Part shown: positions 1 to 9,580 of the stretch, piece after piece | Position numbering within the stretch: position 1 is the first letter of the stretch | How the letters are laid out: each line of letters starts with the position of its first letter | NCBI RefSeq assembly: GCF_001921745.1 | Contig: NZ_MRYA01000005.1 | Coordinates: 124,001 to 188,000, forward strand | From: Psychrobacter sp. Cmf 22.2 | GTDB lineage: Bacteria > Pseudomonadota > Gammaproteobacteria > Pseudomonadales > Moraxellaceae | DNA length: 64,000 nucleotides | Reading direction: 5' to 3' | Position numbers and translations under genes: made by a program | Notes under the pieces: generated by a model | Databases searched by the model: none | What the model was told of the DNA's origin: nothing | What the model saw: the letters and a program-made list of their open reading frames with translations, nothing else

Positions 1-1298
1 AATGGCTTTGCACAGCATTATAAAAAAATCATTGACGATCTGCATCACAATAACCCTGAAGTACTCGGCTGCAAGGGCGCGCTAACAGAGGCTGTCAAAC
101 CGGAATACCGAGCTGCCTTTGCCTATTCAGCCAATATCACAGGCTTTCATACCACCTTAGGCAATCGGGCTGAGCTGATGAAAGATGCAGCCGATACACG
201 TCAGCGTATGATTGCAGATTTCGATGCAGCGACCGATCATATTCATGTACTGTATTATATTTGGCTCATTGACGGAATGGGAGTTGATACCGCTAAAGCC
301 CTGATACGTGCTGCTAAGCGAGGGGTTACTTGCCGGGCAATGGTCGATGGAATGGGTTCACGCAAAATGGTTGGCTCCAAGATATGGCAAGAAATGAAGG
401 ATGCTGGCGTACAAGTCAGCGTTGCCTTGCCGATTAACAATCCAATAAAGGTACTACTATTTAGCCGTATTGATTTGCGTAATCACCGTAAAATCACAGT
501 CATAGACGGGAAGATTGGCTACTCTGGTAGTCGCAACTGTGCGGATCCTGAGTTTCGAGTAAAGCCAAAATTTGCACCATGGATAGACATTATGCTACGA
601 GTTGAAGGACCTGTGGTTGCACAAAATCAAATGCTGTTTGCGAGCGACTGGTTGATTGAAAACCCAGATACTCCTTTTGACAGTTTTCCTTATTATACTG
701 AATCTCATACTAAAACCAGTAACGAGTCTTATCTTGAGTATCAGGAAGATTCAAAACAAAATAGTTTTGCCGCGCAAGTCTTTGCAGATGGACCGACTCA
801 GCAACATGGCTCAACCCCGCAGTTTTTAGGTGCCCTTATCAGTCAAGCTCAGCACACCTTAATTATCTCTACCCCTTATTTTGTACCAGATTATTCGCTA
901 GTCAGTATTTTATGCGCGACGGCCTATCGCGGGGTAGAGGTCACGATGATTTTCCCAAAACACAATGACTCATTGGTAGTAGCAGCGACCAGTCGCAGTT
1001 ACTACAAGCAGGGGTAAAAATCTATGAATATAGGCCAGGTTTGCTGCACGCTAAAACTTTGACTGTTGATGGTAACATCAGCTTAATTGGCTCGACCAAC
1101 TTGGATCTTCGTAGCTTTGATTTGAATTATGAAAACAATATTGTGTTTAGTGATACAGCGCTAACTGCTGATATTATCGAGCGCCAAAACCAGTATATCG
1201 CTGATTCTGATGAGGTACAGCTTAAACAAGTCAAAGACTGGCCGCTGCCTTATCGGATTTGGAATAATATCGTCGCTACCATGGGACCTATATTATAA
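1..1298 (+). pseudogene. cls: Cardiolipin synthase (phospholipase D family), 5' part outside window, frameshifted
   Basis: Cardiolipin synthases join phosphatidylglycerol units at the inner membrane using two HKD motifs. The reading frame is open from base 1, so the N-terminus lies outside the window. The first HKD motif (HRKITVID, near 484-507) is followed by GSRN, as in the family. That frame stops at 1015-1017. Homology resumes one frame over at about 999, with LLQAGVKIYEYRPG leading into the second HKD motif (HAKTLTVD, about 1044-1067) and a GSTNLDLRS block, ending at 1298. The break sits on TTACTAC (999-1005), which can be read as codons in both frames. A 13-base deletion between two copies of this heptamer would explain it. 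As sequenced, the first product lacks the second catalytic motif and should be inactive. A sequencing error cannot be excluded. The gene converges on rlmA, 11 bases away. Confidence 0.88.
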
Positions 1299-1309
1299 AT
1301 TGACTAATC

Positions 1310-2257
1310 TCACGATAAAGTTGTGCGTTTTTTTAATACATATACCACAAATTTTGCTTCGGTTATAAATGGTGCGGTCTCAGCACTGGCCAGCAATGCT
1401 TGACGATTTTCAGGACGAGCGCGATAAGCATAAGGCGTCATGGTCAGTAGGTCTGCTAATTCACCTGCAGGTAAGCTTAATGATGTATTAATATTATGCG
1501 TGTCTACAAGCTCAAAATAAGGCGCTAAAGTGGGCAAAAACTTACTGGAGTCATGCTCACGTACGCTATCAAACAAGGCTTCACGTATACTCGCCAAGTG
1601 CCTGACATCCGGCTTGGCGATCAATAGATATCCCTCTTCTTGTAAAACCGTTGCAAATGCCTCTGGTAGAATCGGGCTAAATATACTACTAATACCTGTC
1701 ATGCTATGAGGACGCAAAGGTAAATGCGCAGCGCTGGTCACTAATGGATAAATAGCTGCTATCTTAGTGTCAGTCTGTTTGCCATCGATATTTTGTTGAT
1801 ACCAAAGATAGTTTGCCGCTTTACTGACTTTAGCCAAGCTGGCAAGCGCAGGCTTACTGATATCGGCAGCGATTAAAGTATCCATACCAGTTTGCGCCAT
1901 TGCCTGTGTGTAATAGCCTTCTCCGCAACCAATATCCAGCCAATTCATAGCAGTATCGTTTTGCCCCAGTAGCTGGGTCATCTGCTGGCAGATAAGCGTT
2001 TGTAGAGGCTGATAGTATCCTGCGTCCAAAAATCGCTTGCGAGCATCAATAGATTGCTGACTGTCACCCGGTGCTTTGGATTTTTTTTGTTGGACCGGTA
2101 GCAGATTGACATAGCCTTGCTTTGCCACGTCAAATGGATGCGAAGTTTGCTTAGGGTGTAGGCTACCATCACAGCGCCACGTATCTTTAGCAGGCTGCAT
2201 AGGTGAGTGGCAAATAGGACAAGTAAATAAGGACACAGGCAACTCAAAATCAGACAT
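1310..2257 (-). CDS. rlmA: 23S rRNA (guanine-N1)-methyltransferase RlmA
   Basis: Predicted to methylate N1 of a guanine in 23S rRNA (G745 in E. coli) using S-adenosylmethionine. The N-terminus has the RlmA zinc-binding pattern: CPIC near residues 13-16, then a further Cys and His before the FDVAKQGYVNLLPVQ block that is characteristic of the family. It continues with a PGDS segment and FLDAGYYQPL. The SAM-binding motif is LDIGCGEGYYT. Between the third zinc ligand and the FD block there are several residues more than I recall in E. coli RlmA. The frame also opens at a TTG at 2278, but the ATG at 2257 (MSDFEL) gives the usual N-terminus and is preferred; neither has a strong ribosome binding site. 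The gene is separated from the mraY cluster upstream by a terminator, so it should have its own promoter. Confidence 0.9.
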   Translation of the reverse strand: MSDFELPVSLFTCPICHSPMQPAKDTWRCDGSLHPKQTSHPFDVAKQGYVNLLPVQQKKSKAPGDSQQSIDARKRFLDAGYYQPLQTLICQQMTQLLGQNDTAMNWLDIGCGEGYYTQAMAQTGMDTLIAADISKPALASLAKVSKAANYLWYQQNIDGKQTDTKIAAIYPLVTSAAHLPLRPHSMTGISSIFSPILPEAFATVLQEEGYLLIAKPDVRHLASIREALFDSVREHDSSKFLPTLAPYFELVDTHNINTSLSLPAGELADLLTMTPYAYRARPENRQALLASAETAPFITEAKFVVYVLKKRTTLS

Positions 2258-2318
2258 AGTTGATGAGCATATTAGCAAAATTCAGCTGCAACGAACGAAA
2301 TTAACTATTATTAAGTGA

Positions 2319-2352
2319 TAAAAAAGCCATCTCGACAGATCAAAGATGGCTT
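2319..2352 (-). terminator. Rho-independent terminator of the rsmH-mraY cluster
   Basis: A nine-base-pair stem (AAGCCATCT at 2324-2332 with AGATGGCTT at 2344-2352) has an 11-base loop and is followed on the minus strand by a run of T. It lies 27 bases after the mraY stop and upstream of rlmA, so it closes the cell-wall cluster. Confidence 0.85.
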
Positions 2353-2378
2353 GTTATTGGATAAATTAAGATTTTAAG

Positions 2379-3497
2379 TTAACGTAGCTTGAGAGTCATC
2401 AAACCTAATACTACTAACACAATAGCAATAATCCAAAAACGGGCGACCACTTGGGTCTCTTTCCAACCGATTTCCTCAAAGTGATGATGCAATGGCGCCA
2501 TACGAAAGACGCGCTTTTTACGTAGTTTATATGAGCCTACCTGAATCATGACCGACAGTGCTTCAGCGACGAACAGACCACCCATAATAGCAAAAGCAAT
2601 CTCTTGCCGCGTCATGACTGCAATCGTACCTAGCATCGCACCAAGCGCCAGAGCCCCCACATCGCCCATAAAGACTTGTGCTGGATGCGCATTAAACCAT
2701 AAGAACCCAAGACCGGCCCCAATCATCGCACCGCAGACAATAATAACTTCAGAGTTATAGGCAATATAAGGCACATGCAAATATGCTGAGAATCTAACAT
2801 CACCTGACACATATGCCATCGCACCCAAGCCTGCTGCGACGAGCACTATGGGCAAAATAGCCAAGCCATCCAAGCCATCCGTTAAATTGACTGCGTTAGA
2901 GGCACCATTAATGACAAAGTAGGTAAAAATAATAAAACCAATACCAAATGGCACTGCCGAAAATGGAATCGCTAAGTTCTTGAAAATAGGAATCAGCAGA
3001 TCCTGCATCTCACGCGTCGTTGCCATGTCAGGCTGTAACGTAGCTATATAGTAAAGGGAAGCCCCGACAAATAATGCACCAACAGACAACCAAAAATACT
3101 TTTTACGGGCAATGAGGCCTTGAGGGTTTTTATATTTAATCTTTAGCCAATCATCTGCCCAACCGACAGCGCCAAAAATAATCATTACAATCAGCAAAAT
3201 CCAAATGTAAGGATTGCTCAGCCTTGCCCATAATAGTGTGGCAACCCCAATGGAGGTCAGAATCAAAACACCGCCCATCGTGGGCGTTCCAGTCTTGATT
3301 AGATGCGACTGAGGGCCGTCATCACGGACCGCCTGACCATACTTAAGTGAGCGTAGATGACGGATAACCCGCCCGCCAAAAAACAAACTAACACTAAGCG
3401 CGGTAATGACCGCAAGTAACGCCCGTAGTGTCAACGAAGAAACCGCAAAAAACGGTGTGTAATACTGACCAAGCCATTCAAACAACCAAACTAACAC
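2379..3497 (-). CDS. mraY: Phospho-N-acetylmuramoyl-pentapeptide-transferase MraY
   Basis: Integral inner-membrane enzyme that transfers phospho-MurNAc-pentapeptide from UDP to undecaprenyl phosphate, giving lipid I. The 372 residues match the family length. Visible family signatures are [19 protein letters not shown] after the first membrane segment, the aspartate pair in [16 protein letters not shown] and the [11 protein letters not shown] loop near the C-terminus, with about ten hydrophobic segments. The start is GTG at 3497, supported by GAGGAG seven bases upstream inside the murF 3' end. Only three bases separate it from the murF stop, so translation is probably coupled. It is the last gene of the cluster; murD, ftsW and murG do not follow, as I recall for other Moraxellaceae. 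Confidence 0.96.
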   Translation of the reverse strand: MLVWLFEWLGQYYTPFFAVSSLTLRALLAVITALSVSLFFGGRVIRHLRSLKYGQAVRDDGPQSHLIKTGTPTMGGVLILTSIGVATLLWARLSNPYIWILLIVMIIFGAVGWADDWLKIKYKNPQGLIARKKYFWLSVGALFVGASLYYIATLQPDMATTREMQDLLIPIFKNLAIPFSAVPFGIGFIIFTYFVINGASNAVNLTDGLDGLAILPIVLVAAGLGAMAYVSGDVRFSAYLHVPYIAYNSEVIIVCGAMIGAGLGFLWFNAHPAQVFMGDVGALALGAMLGTIAVMTRQEIAFAIMGGLFVAEALSVMIQVGSYKLRKKRVFRMAPLHHHFEEIGWKETQVVARFWIIAIVLVVLGLMTLKLR

Positions 3498-3500
3498 CGT

Positions 3501-4931
3501 CTACTCCTCAACTAGCGCATCAATAAGTGTTTCCATTTGCATGGAACGAGAACCCTTGAACAACACGGTACAAGGCTTGGCTTGCTGCGCTTGCAAAAAC
3601 GTCTGCAAGTATTCTAGTAGACTTTCTTTGTCGTCAAAGGCATGAGCACCGATCGCACTCACCTCTTTTGCACCGGCAACACTATAGGCTGCATATTCGC
3701 CCACACAGAGCAGTACATCGATACCCGTGGCACCAATAGTCCGTCCAAGGCTTTGATGCTCACTGACAGCGGCATCACCAAGCTCTGCGATGTCGCCCAA
3801 TACCATGACCTGCGTACCTGTTTGTGCTGCTAATACTTTAGCAGCAGCACGTACTGAATGTGGGTTGGCGTTATAAGTATCATCGATGAGCCTATGCATA
3901 CCTAAGAGCTGACTGTTTAAGCGCCCTTTAGCAGGTCGGGCATTTTCTAAACCGATGACGATATCGCTGACATCGATGTTCAACGCATGTGCACAAGCAG
4001 CAGCAGCCAGAGCATTATTCACATTATGCTCGCCTGCCAGAGGCAAATTAATATCATGAACCTGATTGCTCACATGCAGCTTAAACTCACTGCGCTCAGG
4101 CTCTACGTCTAAGTGGCTGGCACTGACATCAGTATTGCCAAAACCAATCACGTGTGAAGTATGCTTTTCGGCGATGCGGCGCAGTTGGTTGGTAAAATCA
4201 TCTTTATCAGGAACAATAGCAAACTGAGCGTCCGTTAACGTGTGATAAATTTCAGCTTTAGTCTGACATATGCCTTCACGACTACCAAATTCACCTAAAT
4301 GCGCTGTACCAATATTTAATATACAGGCGACATCAGGTCGGACAATCTCGGTCGTATAAGCAATCTCGCCGATATGGTTGGCGCCCAGCTCTAGTATGGC
4401 ATAACGATGATGATCAGATAGCTCAAGCAGCATCATCGGTACGCCTAAATCGTTATTAAGATTGCCACGAGTAATAAGTGTCGGTGCCAAACGGCCAAAG
4501 ATACTACCGAGCATCTCCTTACAAGTTGTCTTACCACTAGAGCCCGTAATAGCGATCACCGTCAAGTTTTGGTGCTGCTGACGACGATAAGCGGCCAAAT
4601 GCCCCAAAGCCAAACGGGTATCACTTACTACCAATTGTGGAATACTAGTAGAAATCGGACGTGATACGATTGCTGCGACCGCACCTTGAGCAGCAGCGAC
4701 ATTAATATAGTCATGTCCATCAAAATTATCGCCACTTAGTGCTAAAAATATATCACCTGCTTTGATGGTGCGCGTGTCGGTTGTGATACGATTGCTTGTA
4801 ACGCCAATCTTTGTGCCTGATTGACCTTGTTGCCAGTGACTGCTAAGCGCCTCTGTAGCCGCCAGCAAGTTATCTGCTTGCCAGACATAAAGTCCTTGCG
4901 ACTGAATGGTGTTGTTGTTGCCAGCTGTCAT
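3501..4931 (-). CDS. murF: UDP-MurNAc-tripeptide--D-Ala-D-Ala ligase MurF
   Basis: Cytoplasmic Mur ligase that adds D-Ala-D-Ala to UDP-MurNAc-tripeptide, the step between MurE and MraY. The 476 residues hold the three Mur domains. The N-terminal UDP-binding part includes TDTRTIKAGDIFLAL. The ATP-binding loop is GSSGKTTCKEM, and ELGANHIGEI marks the central domain. The C-terminal domain has DDTYNANPHSVRAA and VLGDIAELGD, both diagnostic for MurF. The start is ATG at 4931. It sits 91 bases downstream of murE in the same direction and three bases before mraY. Confidence 0.96.
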   Translation of the reverse strand: MTAGNNNTIQSQGLYVWQADNLLAATEALSSHWQQGQSGTKIGVTSNRITTDTRTIKAGDIFLALSGDNFDGHDYINVAAAQGAVAAIVSRPISTSIPQLVVSDTRLALGHLAAYRRQQHQNLTVIAITGSSGKTTCKEMLGSIFGRLAPTLITRGNLNNDLGVPMMLLELSDHHRYAILELGANHIGEIAYTTEIVRPDVACILNIGTAHLGEFGSREGICQTKAEIYHTLTDAQFAIVPDKDDFTNQLRRIAEKHTSHVIGFGNTDVSASHLDVEPERSEFKLHVSNQVHDINLPLAGEHNVNNALAAAACAHALNIDVSDIVIGLENARPAKGRLNSQLLGMHRLIDDTYNANPHSVRAAAKVLAAQTGTQVMVLGDIAELGDAAVSEHQSLGRTIGATGIDVLLCVGEYAAYSVAGAKEVSAIGAHAFDDKESLLEYLQTFLQAQQAKPCTVLFKGSRSMQMETLIDALVEE

Positions 4932-5022
4932 AGTGATTGCCTTGTATGGTGACTACTGTAATTCGTTGTTTTTGATCGATTTGGCTTGGTGGTTATATTT
5001 GGCTAAGCAGAAAACCATATAC

Positions 5023-6642
5023 TTATATGCGTCCCGCTTGTTGTAGCGCTTGCTGCAAGATGACGCTGTCATCAAAATCATGACGAACACCGTTAATCTC
5101 TTGGTAAGTCTCATGGCCTTTGCCCGCAATAACCACAATGTCATTGGCGCTGGCGTGACTCACTGCATACTCAATCGCCCGTTGGCGGGCAGGCTCGATA
5201 TGCGTACGCTGATACTGCTCTTCACTCATGCCAGCCTGCATGTTTTGCAAAATGACATTGGGATCTTCAGTGCGCGGATTGTCGGCAGTTAATATTACTT
5301 GATCAGCACCAGACAATCCCGCTTGTGCCATCAGTGGACGTTTGCCAGCATCGCGGTCGCCGCCACAACCAAACACTGCCCATAGCTGGCCTTGGCAATG
5401 CGTTCTTAAGCTATCTAGCACTTGTGTCAAAGCATCAGGAGTATGCGCGTAATCCACGATGAAGCAACCATCGGTCGATGGCACGCGCTGCATACGTCCA
5501 ACTGCACCTTTTAACTGTGGTACCAAGCTTGCAATGTGCTCAAGGCTAATGCCTAATGCTACCGCTGCTGCAATTGCCGCCAGCAGATTGGCCACATTAA
5601 AATGCCCTAACAAGGGGCTGATAATATTGATATTATTCACATCGTTACCTTGACTGTCACCTAGTACACTTCGTAAAGTAATTTTTACGCCTTGTAGACT
5701 AGGTTCAATCTTAGTAGCAACGAAATTAGCACCCTTTGCCTCATTATCAGCCTGCAAACTGTATGTCCATACAGTCAGATTACTGGCTTTAGCCGTATCA
5801 AGCATTACGTTCGCATGCTCATCATCGATATTAATAATCGCGTGCGTCAAGGTTGGAAAATGGGCTTTATCAAATAGTTTGGCTTTTGCAGCGACATATT
5901 CTGCCATATCTGCATGATAATCTAAGTGATCTCGGCTTAGATTGGTATAAATGGCAACTTTTATGGGTACACCTTGCAACCGCTTTTGATCCAGTCCATG
6001 CGAGCTGGCCTCAAGTGCTAGTAAGTCGACGTTTTGCTCACCCATATGATACAAAAACTGCTGCACTGCTAAGGCATCACCTGTGGTATGGCGGGCTTGT
6101 AACAATGCATCAAGCTTACCATTACCTGCTGTTCCCATGACCGCGCTATCGTGACCAGCCAGCTGTGCTAATTGTGCAACAAGTTGACTGATCGTTGTCT
6201 TACCATTTGTACCGGTGACAGCGACGACTGTTGGCAACGTTATGAGCTGCTGATATTGCAAACGTGCCTGTATTAAGCTTCCCAAAAAATGGCGAATATC
6301 AGGTACGTATAGGACAGGACAAGGTAGTATATCGGTATTATCAAACAGTGCTACTGGATTGATCTCTGAAAAGATAAGAGCAGCCCGTTTGCCAGCTTGT
6401 AATAGGTAATCATGAATTTTTTGTGGGTCTTGACCTTGCTGCGTCTGACTCTTTAATAGTATAAATGCATCATTGTCAGCAACATGACGGCTATCCAAAC
6501 GCAATTTATTGAATGCAGTATTCGCTATCGCTTCTGGATTTTTAGCACTGTGTACCATCTTTGATAATTGCTGCCCCAATGCATTATTATTACTCTCTAT
6601 AAGTTGTTGCAACGTAATAGCGTCATAGGCTGATGAGGTCAT
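5023..6642 (-). CDS. murE: UDP-MurNAc-L-Ala-D-Glu:meso-diaminopimelate ligase MurE
   Basis: Adds the third stem-peptide residue to UDP-MurNAc-dipeptide. The ATP-binding loop is GTNGKTTISQL. The substrate-selecting motif in the C-terminal domain reads DNPRTEDP; a DNPR motif is typical of enzymes that use meso-diaminopimelate, so the wall should be of the standard Gram-negative type. Other Mur landmarks are LEASSHGLDQ and GCGGDRDAGKRPLMA. The frame opens at a TTG at 6648, but ATG at 6642 lies seven bases after AGGA and is preferred, giving 539 residues. It follows ftsI after a gap of 112 bases that holds an inverted repeat. Confidence 0.95.
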   Translation of the reverse strand: MTSSAYDAITLQQLIESNNNALGQQLSKMVHSAKNPEAIANTAFNKLRLDSRHVADNDAFILLKSQTQQGQDPQKIHDYLLQAGKRAALIFSEINPVALFDNTDILPCPVLYVPDIRHFLGSLIQARLQYQQLITLPTVVAVTGTNGKTTISQLVAQLAQLAGHDSAVMGTAGNGKLDALLQARHTTGDALAVQQFLYHMGEQNVDLLALEASSHGLDQKRLQGVPIKVAIYTNLSRDHLDYHADMAEYVAAKAKLFDKAHFPTLTHAIINIDDEHANVMLDTAKASNLTVWTYSLQADNEAKGANFVATKIEPSLQGVKITLRSVLGDSQGNDVNNINIISPLLGHFNVANLLAAIAAAVALGISLEHIASLVPQLKGAVGRMQRVPSTDGCFIVDYAHTPDALTQVLDSLRTHCQGQLWAVFGCGGDRDAGKRPLMAQAGLSGADQVILTADNPRTEDPNVILQNMQAGMSEEQYQRTHIEPARQRAIEYAVSHASANDIVVIAGKGHETYQEINGVRHDFDDSVILQQALQQAGRI

Positions 6643-6709
6643 GGGCAAATCCTAAACGATTGAAAAAATGAAAACATAGCAAACATGCATAAGGAATGCT
6701 CTAAAACCG

Positions 6710-6744
6710 CAGGTGTCATTTATAGGTTATAAAAACGACACCTG
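6710..6744 (-). other. Inverted repeat between ftsI and murE
   Basis: CAGGTGTC (6710-6717) pairs with GACACCTG (6737-6744) around a 19-base AT-rich loop. On the minus strand the stem is followed by GGTTTTA, too poor in T for a convincing terminator. It may act as a weak attenuator or mRNA-processing hairpin in the ftsI-murE spacer. Confidence 0.4.
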
Positions 6745-6754
6745 TTTGCGTGGC

Positions 6755-8842
6755 TTATTTAGTTTGTAAAGGCTTATCTAAAGGCACATTATACAAGCGC
6801 AAAGCTTCTTTCATAACATTGTGAAAGACTGGGCCTGCAGTCAAGCCTGCATAAATTTGACCACGTGGGTCTTCAATCAGGATAACACCGACTAACTTTG
6901 GATTTGATGCAGGAGCCATGCCAGCAAATACGTTGCGATACTGGTCAGTATAGTAGCCACCATCTGGGTTAATCCGGCGCGATGTTCCTGTTTTGCCAGC
7001 GACGCGGTAACCATCAATAGCTGCAGCCTTCGCAGTACCACCTGGCTCTGTTACTGCCTCCAGCATCTTGACAATCGACATTGCTTGCTCATGCTCCATG
7101 ATGCGCTTACTGGGCAGTGGCTTATCAGTCTTAGTCAAAGTCAGTGGATGCATTACACCGCCAGCGGCCAATGCTGCATAAGCTTGTGCTACTTGGGCAA
7201 GCGTCACTTGTAGGCCATAGCCATAACTGACTGTCGCACGGCGAGCCGTTTCTTTTTCTTTTGGTGTCGTCACCAAGCCTGCGCCCTCACCTGGAAATTC
7301 AAGCGGGGTTTTGGACCCAAAACCAAATTGTTTTTGCATGTTGGTAATGGCATCAGGCGGTAGAGACAAAGCAATCTTAGTCGAAGCCACGTTACTCGAT
7401 TTCTGTAATAGTGTGGCCATGTTAATCATGCCGAGATTGTTATGGTCACGAATCGTATAACCACGGACACGGATCGAACCAGGGTTGGTATCGATTAAAG
7501 AGTTGGCTGTATATTTACCAGAATCTAACGCAGCAGCGACGGTAAAGGGCTTCATCACCGAACCTGGCTCAAAAACATCAAGTAGCGCGCGATTACGTTG
7601 GTTTTCACCAGTCATCTCATTAAGATTGTTAGAGTTAAACGATGGCCATGTCGATAACGCCAACACTTCACCAGTCTGTACATCGACCACCATACCAGTC
7701 GACCAACGTGCTTGCTGCAAGCGCCCTGCCTTTTCAAGCTCTTTATAAAGCAAATACTGCAAACGCGAATCAATGGTCAACGCCACGTCCTGCCCAGCGA
7801 TTTCTGGTTCAACTTGTTTGATTTCTCTTAAACTGTTTTGTTTGGCATCTTTTAATACCAAGACCTTGCCATCTTCCCCTGCCAATGTTGTTTCGTACTG
7901 ACGCTCAATACCTGCACGACCCTCGTAACCTCCCTCAGGATCGCTGGCATTTTGTCCCATAAACCCGAGCAGCTGCGAACTGGGCTGCGGCTGGGGATAG
8001 TAACGCTGAAAAAAGTTTTTTTCGTAAACACCAGGAAAATCAAGCGAGCTGACACTTTGAGCAATCTCAGGCGTAACCTTATTTAGTAATGGCAGATAAT
8101 GTGAGCCAGCTCCCGATGGTAATGCCGCTTTTACCGCTTCTTCATCAGTGACATCAATACTGTCATCAATGGCGACTGCTTTTTCAAGCTCGCTGACTGG
8201 GATATTGGCGGCAGCTGCTAAGCGGGTTAGATCCATATTGTCTAAACGCTTTTGCATACGTGCTTGTAGCTGCGGACTATCAGGATTGGCGATTTTGACA
8301 CGATTGAGCTCATAGTATTCGCGCGCATAATCATGCGGACTGAACGACACAGTCGCAAGCGGGGCGCTGACCGCTAGAGGCAAATCGTTGCGATCGGTAA
8401 TCATACCGCGATAGGATTTTTGTGTACGCACACTCGTGATAAGCTCATTACCTTTATCTTGATAAAACTGTGCGTTGGCTACTTGTAGATAATAGGCGCG
8501 TGCTATCAACAAGCCTAATACGACTAAGGCAATACCCCAAATAGTGCGAAAACGGTTTTTGTCGTTTTCAAAACCACCACGCGAGGATGCGCCAGAGGCT
8601 TTGCTAAAAATGATCTTTTTGCGGTTTTTGACACTGGTGTAAGCGCCTTGATTATCGTTATTCTTTAGGCGTCCAAATAGCTTACCAGCACGATTGTTCG
8701 TACCTGTTTTGGAAGATTTCGTGTTTGAGTTTTTACTATCTGTTTTGGCAGTATTGGCACGGCGTAAAGGCTTAATGACTTTGCCACTGGCTGGTTTTTT
8801 GTTGGTGTTTTTTGCAGTGCTTTTTGGTTTTTTATCACTCAT
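6755..8842 (-). CDS. ftsI: Peptidoglycan D,D-transpeptidase FtsI (PBP3)
   Basis: Septal penicillin-binding protein that crosslinks peptidoglycan during division. It has one N-terminal membrane anchor (FRTIWGIALVVLGLLIA), a PBP dimer domain, and a transpeptidase domain with the three active-site motifs: SVMK (serine nucleophile, in FEPGSVMKPF), SSN (in LLQKSSNVAS) and KTGT (in VAGKTGTSRR). At 695 residues it is about 100 longer than E. coli FtsI. The extra length is a lysine-, serine- and asparagine-rich cytoplasmic tail before the membrane segment. Its start overlaps the ftsL stop by four bases, so the two are translationally coupled. Confidence 0.96.
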   Translation of the reverse strand: MSDKKPKSTAKNTNKKPASGKVIKPLRRANTAKTDSKNSNTKSSKTGTNNRAGKLFGRLKNNDNQGAYTSVKNRKKIIFSKASGASSRGGFENDKNRFRTIWGIALVVLGLLIARAYYLQVANAQFYQDKGNELITSVRTQKSYRGMITDRNDLPLAVSAPLATVSFSPHDYAREYYELNRVKIANPDSPQLQARMQKRLDNMDLTRLAAAANIPVSELEKAVAIDDSIDVTDEEAVKAALPSGAGSHYLPLLNKVTPEIAQSVSSLDFPGVYEKNFFQRYYPQPQPSSQLLGFMGQNASDPEGGYEGRAGIERQYETTLAGEDGKVLVLKDAKQNSLREIKQVEPEIAGQDVALTIDSRLQYLLYKELEKAGRLQQARWSTGMVVDVQTGEVLALSTWPSFNSNNLNEMTGENQRNRALLDVFEPGSVMKPFTVAAALDSGKYTANSLIDTNPGSIRVRGYTIRDHNNLGMINMATLLQKSSNVASTKIALSLPPDAITNMQKQFGFGSKTPLEFPGEGAGLVTTPKEKETARRATVSYGYGLQVTLAQVAQAYAALAAGGVMHPLTLTKTDKPLPSKRIMEHEQAMSIVKMLEAVTEPGGTAKAAAIDGYRVAGKTGTSRRINPDGGYYTDQYRNVFAGMAPASNPKLVGVILIEDPRGQIYAGLTAGPVFHNVMKEALRLYNVPLDKPLQTK

Positions 8843-9318
8843 TGTCCCGCCTCCTCTGCTGGCACATCAGGAGACAAATCTGTAGAAGCTCTTGGTCCAA
8901 CATTGTACGAACCATTCTCAGCTGAGTCAGTTACCACTGGTTCCAACGCAGTAGCGACGCCTGGCTGAATAATCAGCTTGTCTTCTAGCGTTGGTGAATA
9001 CATACCCAGCTCAGCGACCGCACGACTGGCAATCTGCGGCGTGGCGCTAAAGGTTTGCTGCTCAATAAGCAAACGCTGGTGTTCTACCTGTAGCTTACGT
9101 TCTTGTTTTTTCATGTCTTGCAAGGTTCTATAGTCCTGATGATATTGCTGAACATTTTCAGCCGTTTTGATACCGCTCCATACGATTGCACCTGCCAATA
9201 GCAACAGTACAACCACATAGATACTGACGACATTGAATCGACGCGCGAATAGTTCGCCAACATCGGTCGTATTGGACATAGCGGCGTGGCGGTTTGCAGG
9301 TTTGTCAGATATTGCCAT
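8839..9318 (-). CDS. ftsL: Cell division protein FtsL
   Basis: Small bitopic division protein that works with FtsB and FtsQ to regulate FtsW-FtsI at the septum. It has a short cytoplasmic part, one membrane helix (VVSIYVVVLLLLAGAIVW) and a periplasmic coiled coil (QDMKKQERKLQVEHQRLLIEQ), followed by the typical IASRAVAELGM segment. A Ser/Glu/Pro-rich C-terminal tail of about 45 residues makes it longer (159 residues) than usual homologues. Position between rsmH and ftsI supports the call, because FtsL sequences are poorly conserved. The start is ATG at 9318 with GAGATC upstream. Confidence 0.9.
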   Translation of the reverse strand: MAISDKPANRHAAMSNTTDVGELFARRFNVVSIYVVVLLLLAGAIVWSGIKTAENVQQYHQDYRTLQDMKKQERKLQVEHQRLLIEQQTFSATPQIASRAVAELGMYSPTLEDKLIIQPGVATALEPVVTDSAENGSYNVGPRASTDLSPDVPAEEAGQ

Positions 9319-9395
9319 GACGATCTCAAAAAGTGGACTTGAAGTATAAAAGCGCTAACTGTTTTAGATTTACAAATAACTTATCAGCACCATCA

Positions 9396-9425
9396 ATAAA
9401 ACATAAAATCAAATATCTCAGTCAA
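9396..9425 (-). promoter_or_regulatory. Candidate promoter upstream of ftsL
   Basis: On the minus strand TTGACT (9425-9420) is followed after 18 bases by TTTTAT (9401-9396), five and four matches to the consensus hexamers. It lies in the 262-base rsmH-ftsL gap, so ftsL-mraY may be transcribed partly without rsmH. Assigned by pattern only. Confidence 0.35.
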
Positions 9426-9580
9426 CTGACCAAAAAACAACCAAATAAAAAGTTAACTGCTGAGCCTAGCAGATAATATTTACAGCTTTTTAACAGTGGC
9501 GTAGCGATTAACACATTCGCGCACCATCTAGATAAACATTAGCAACCATACGTGGTTCGTCTAATGATTTCACCTAAGGT

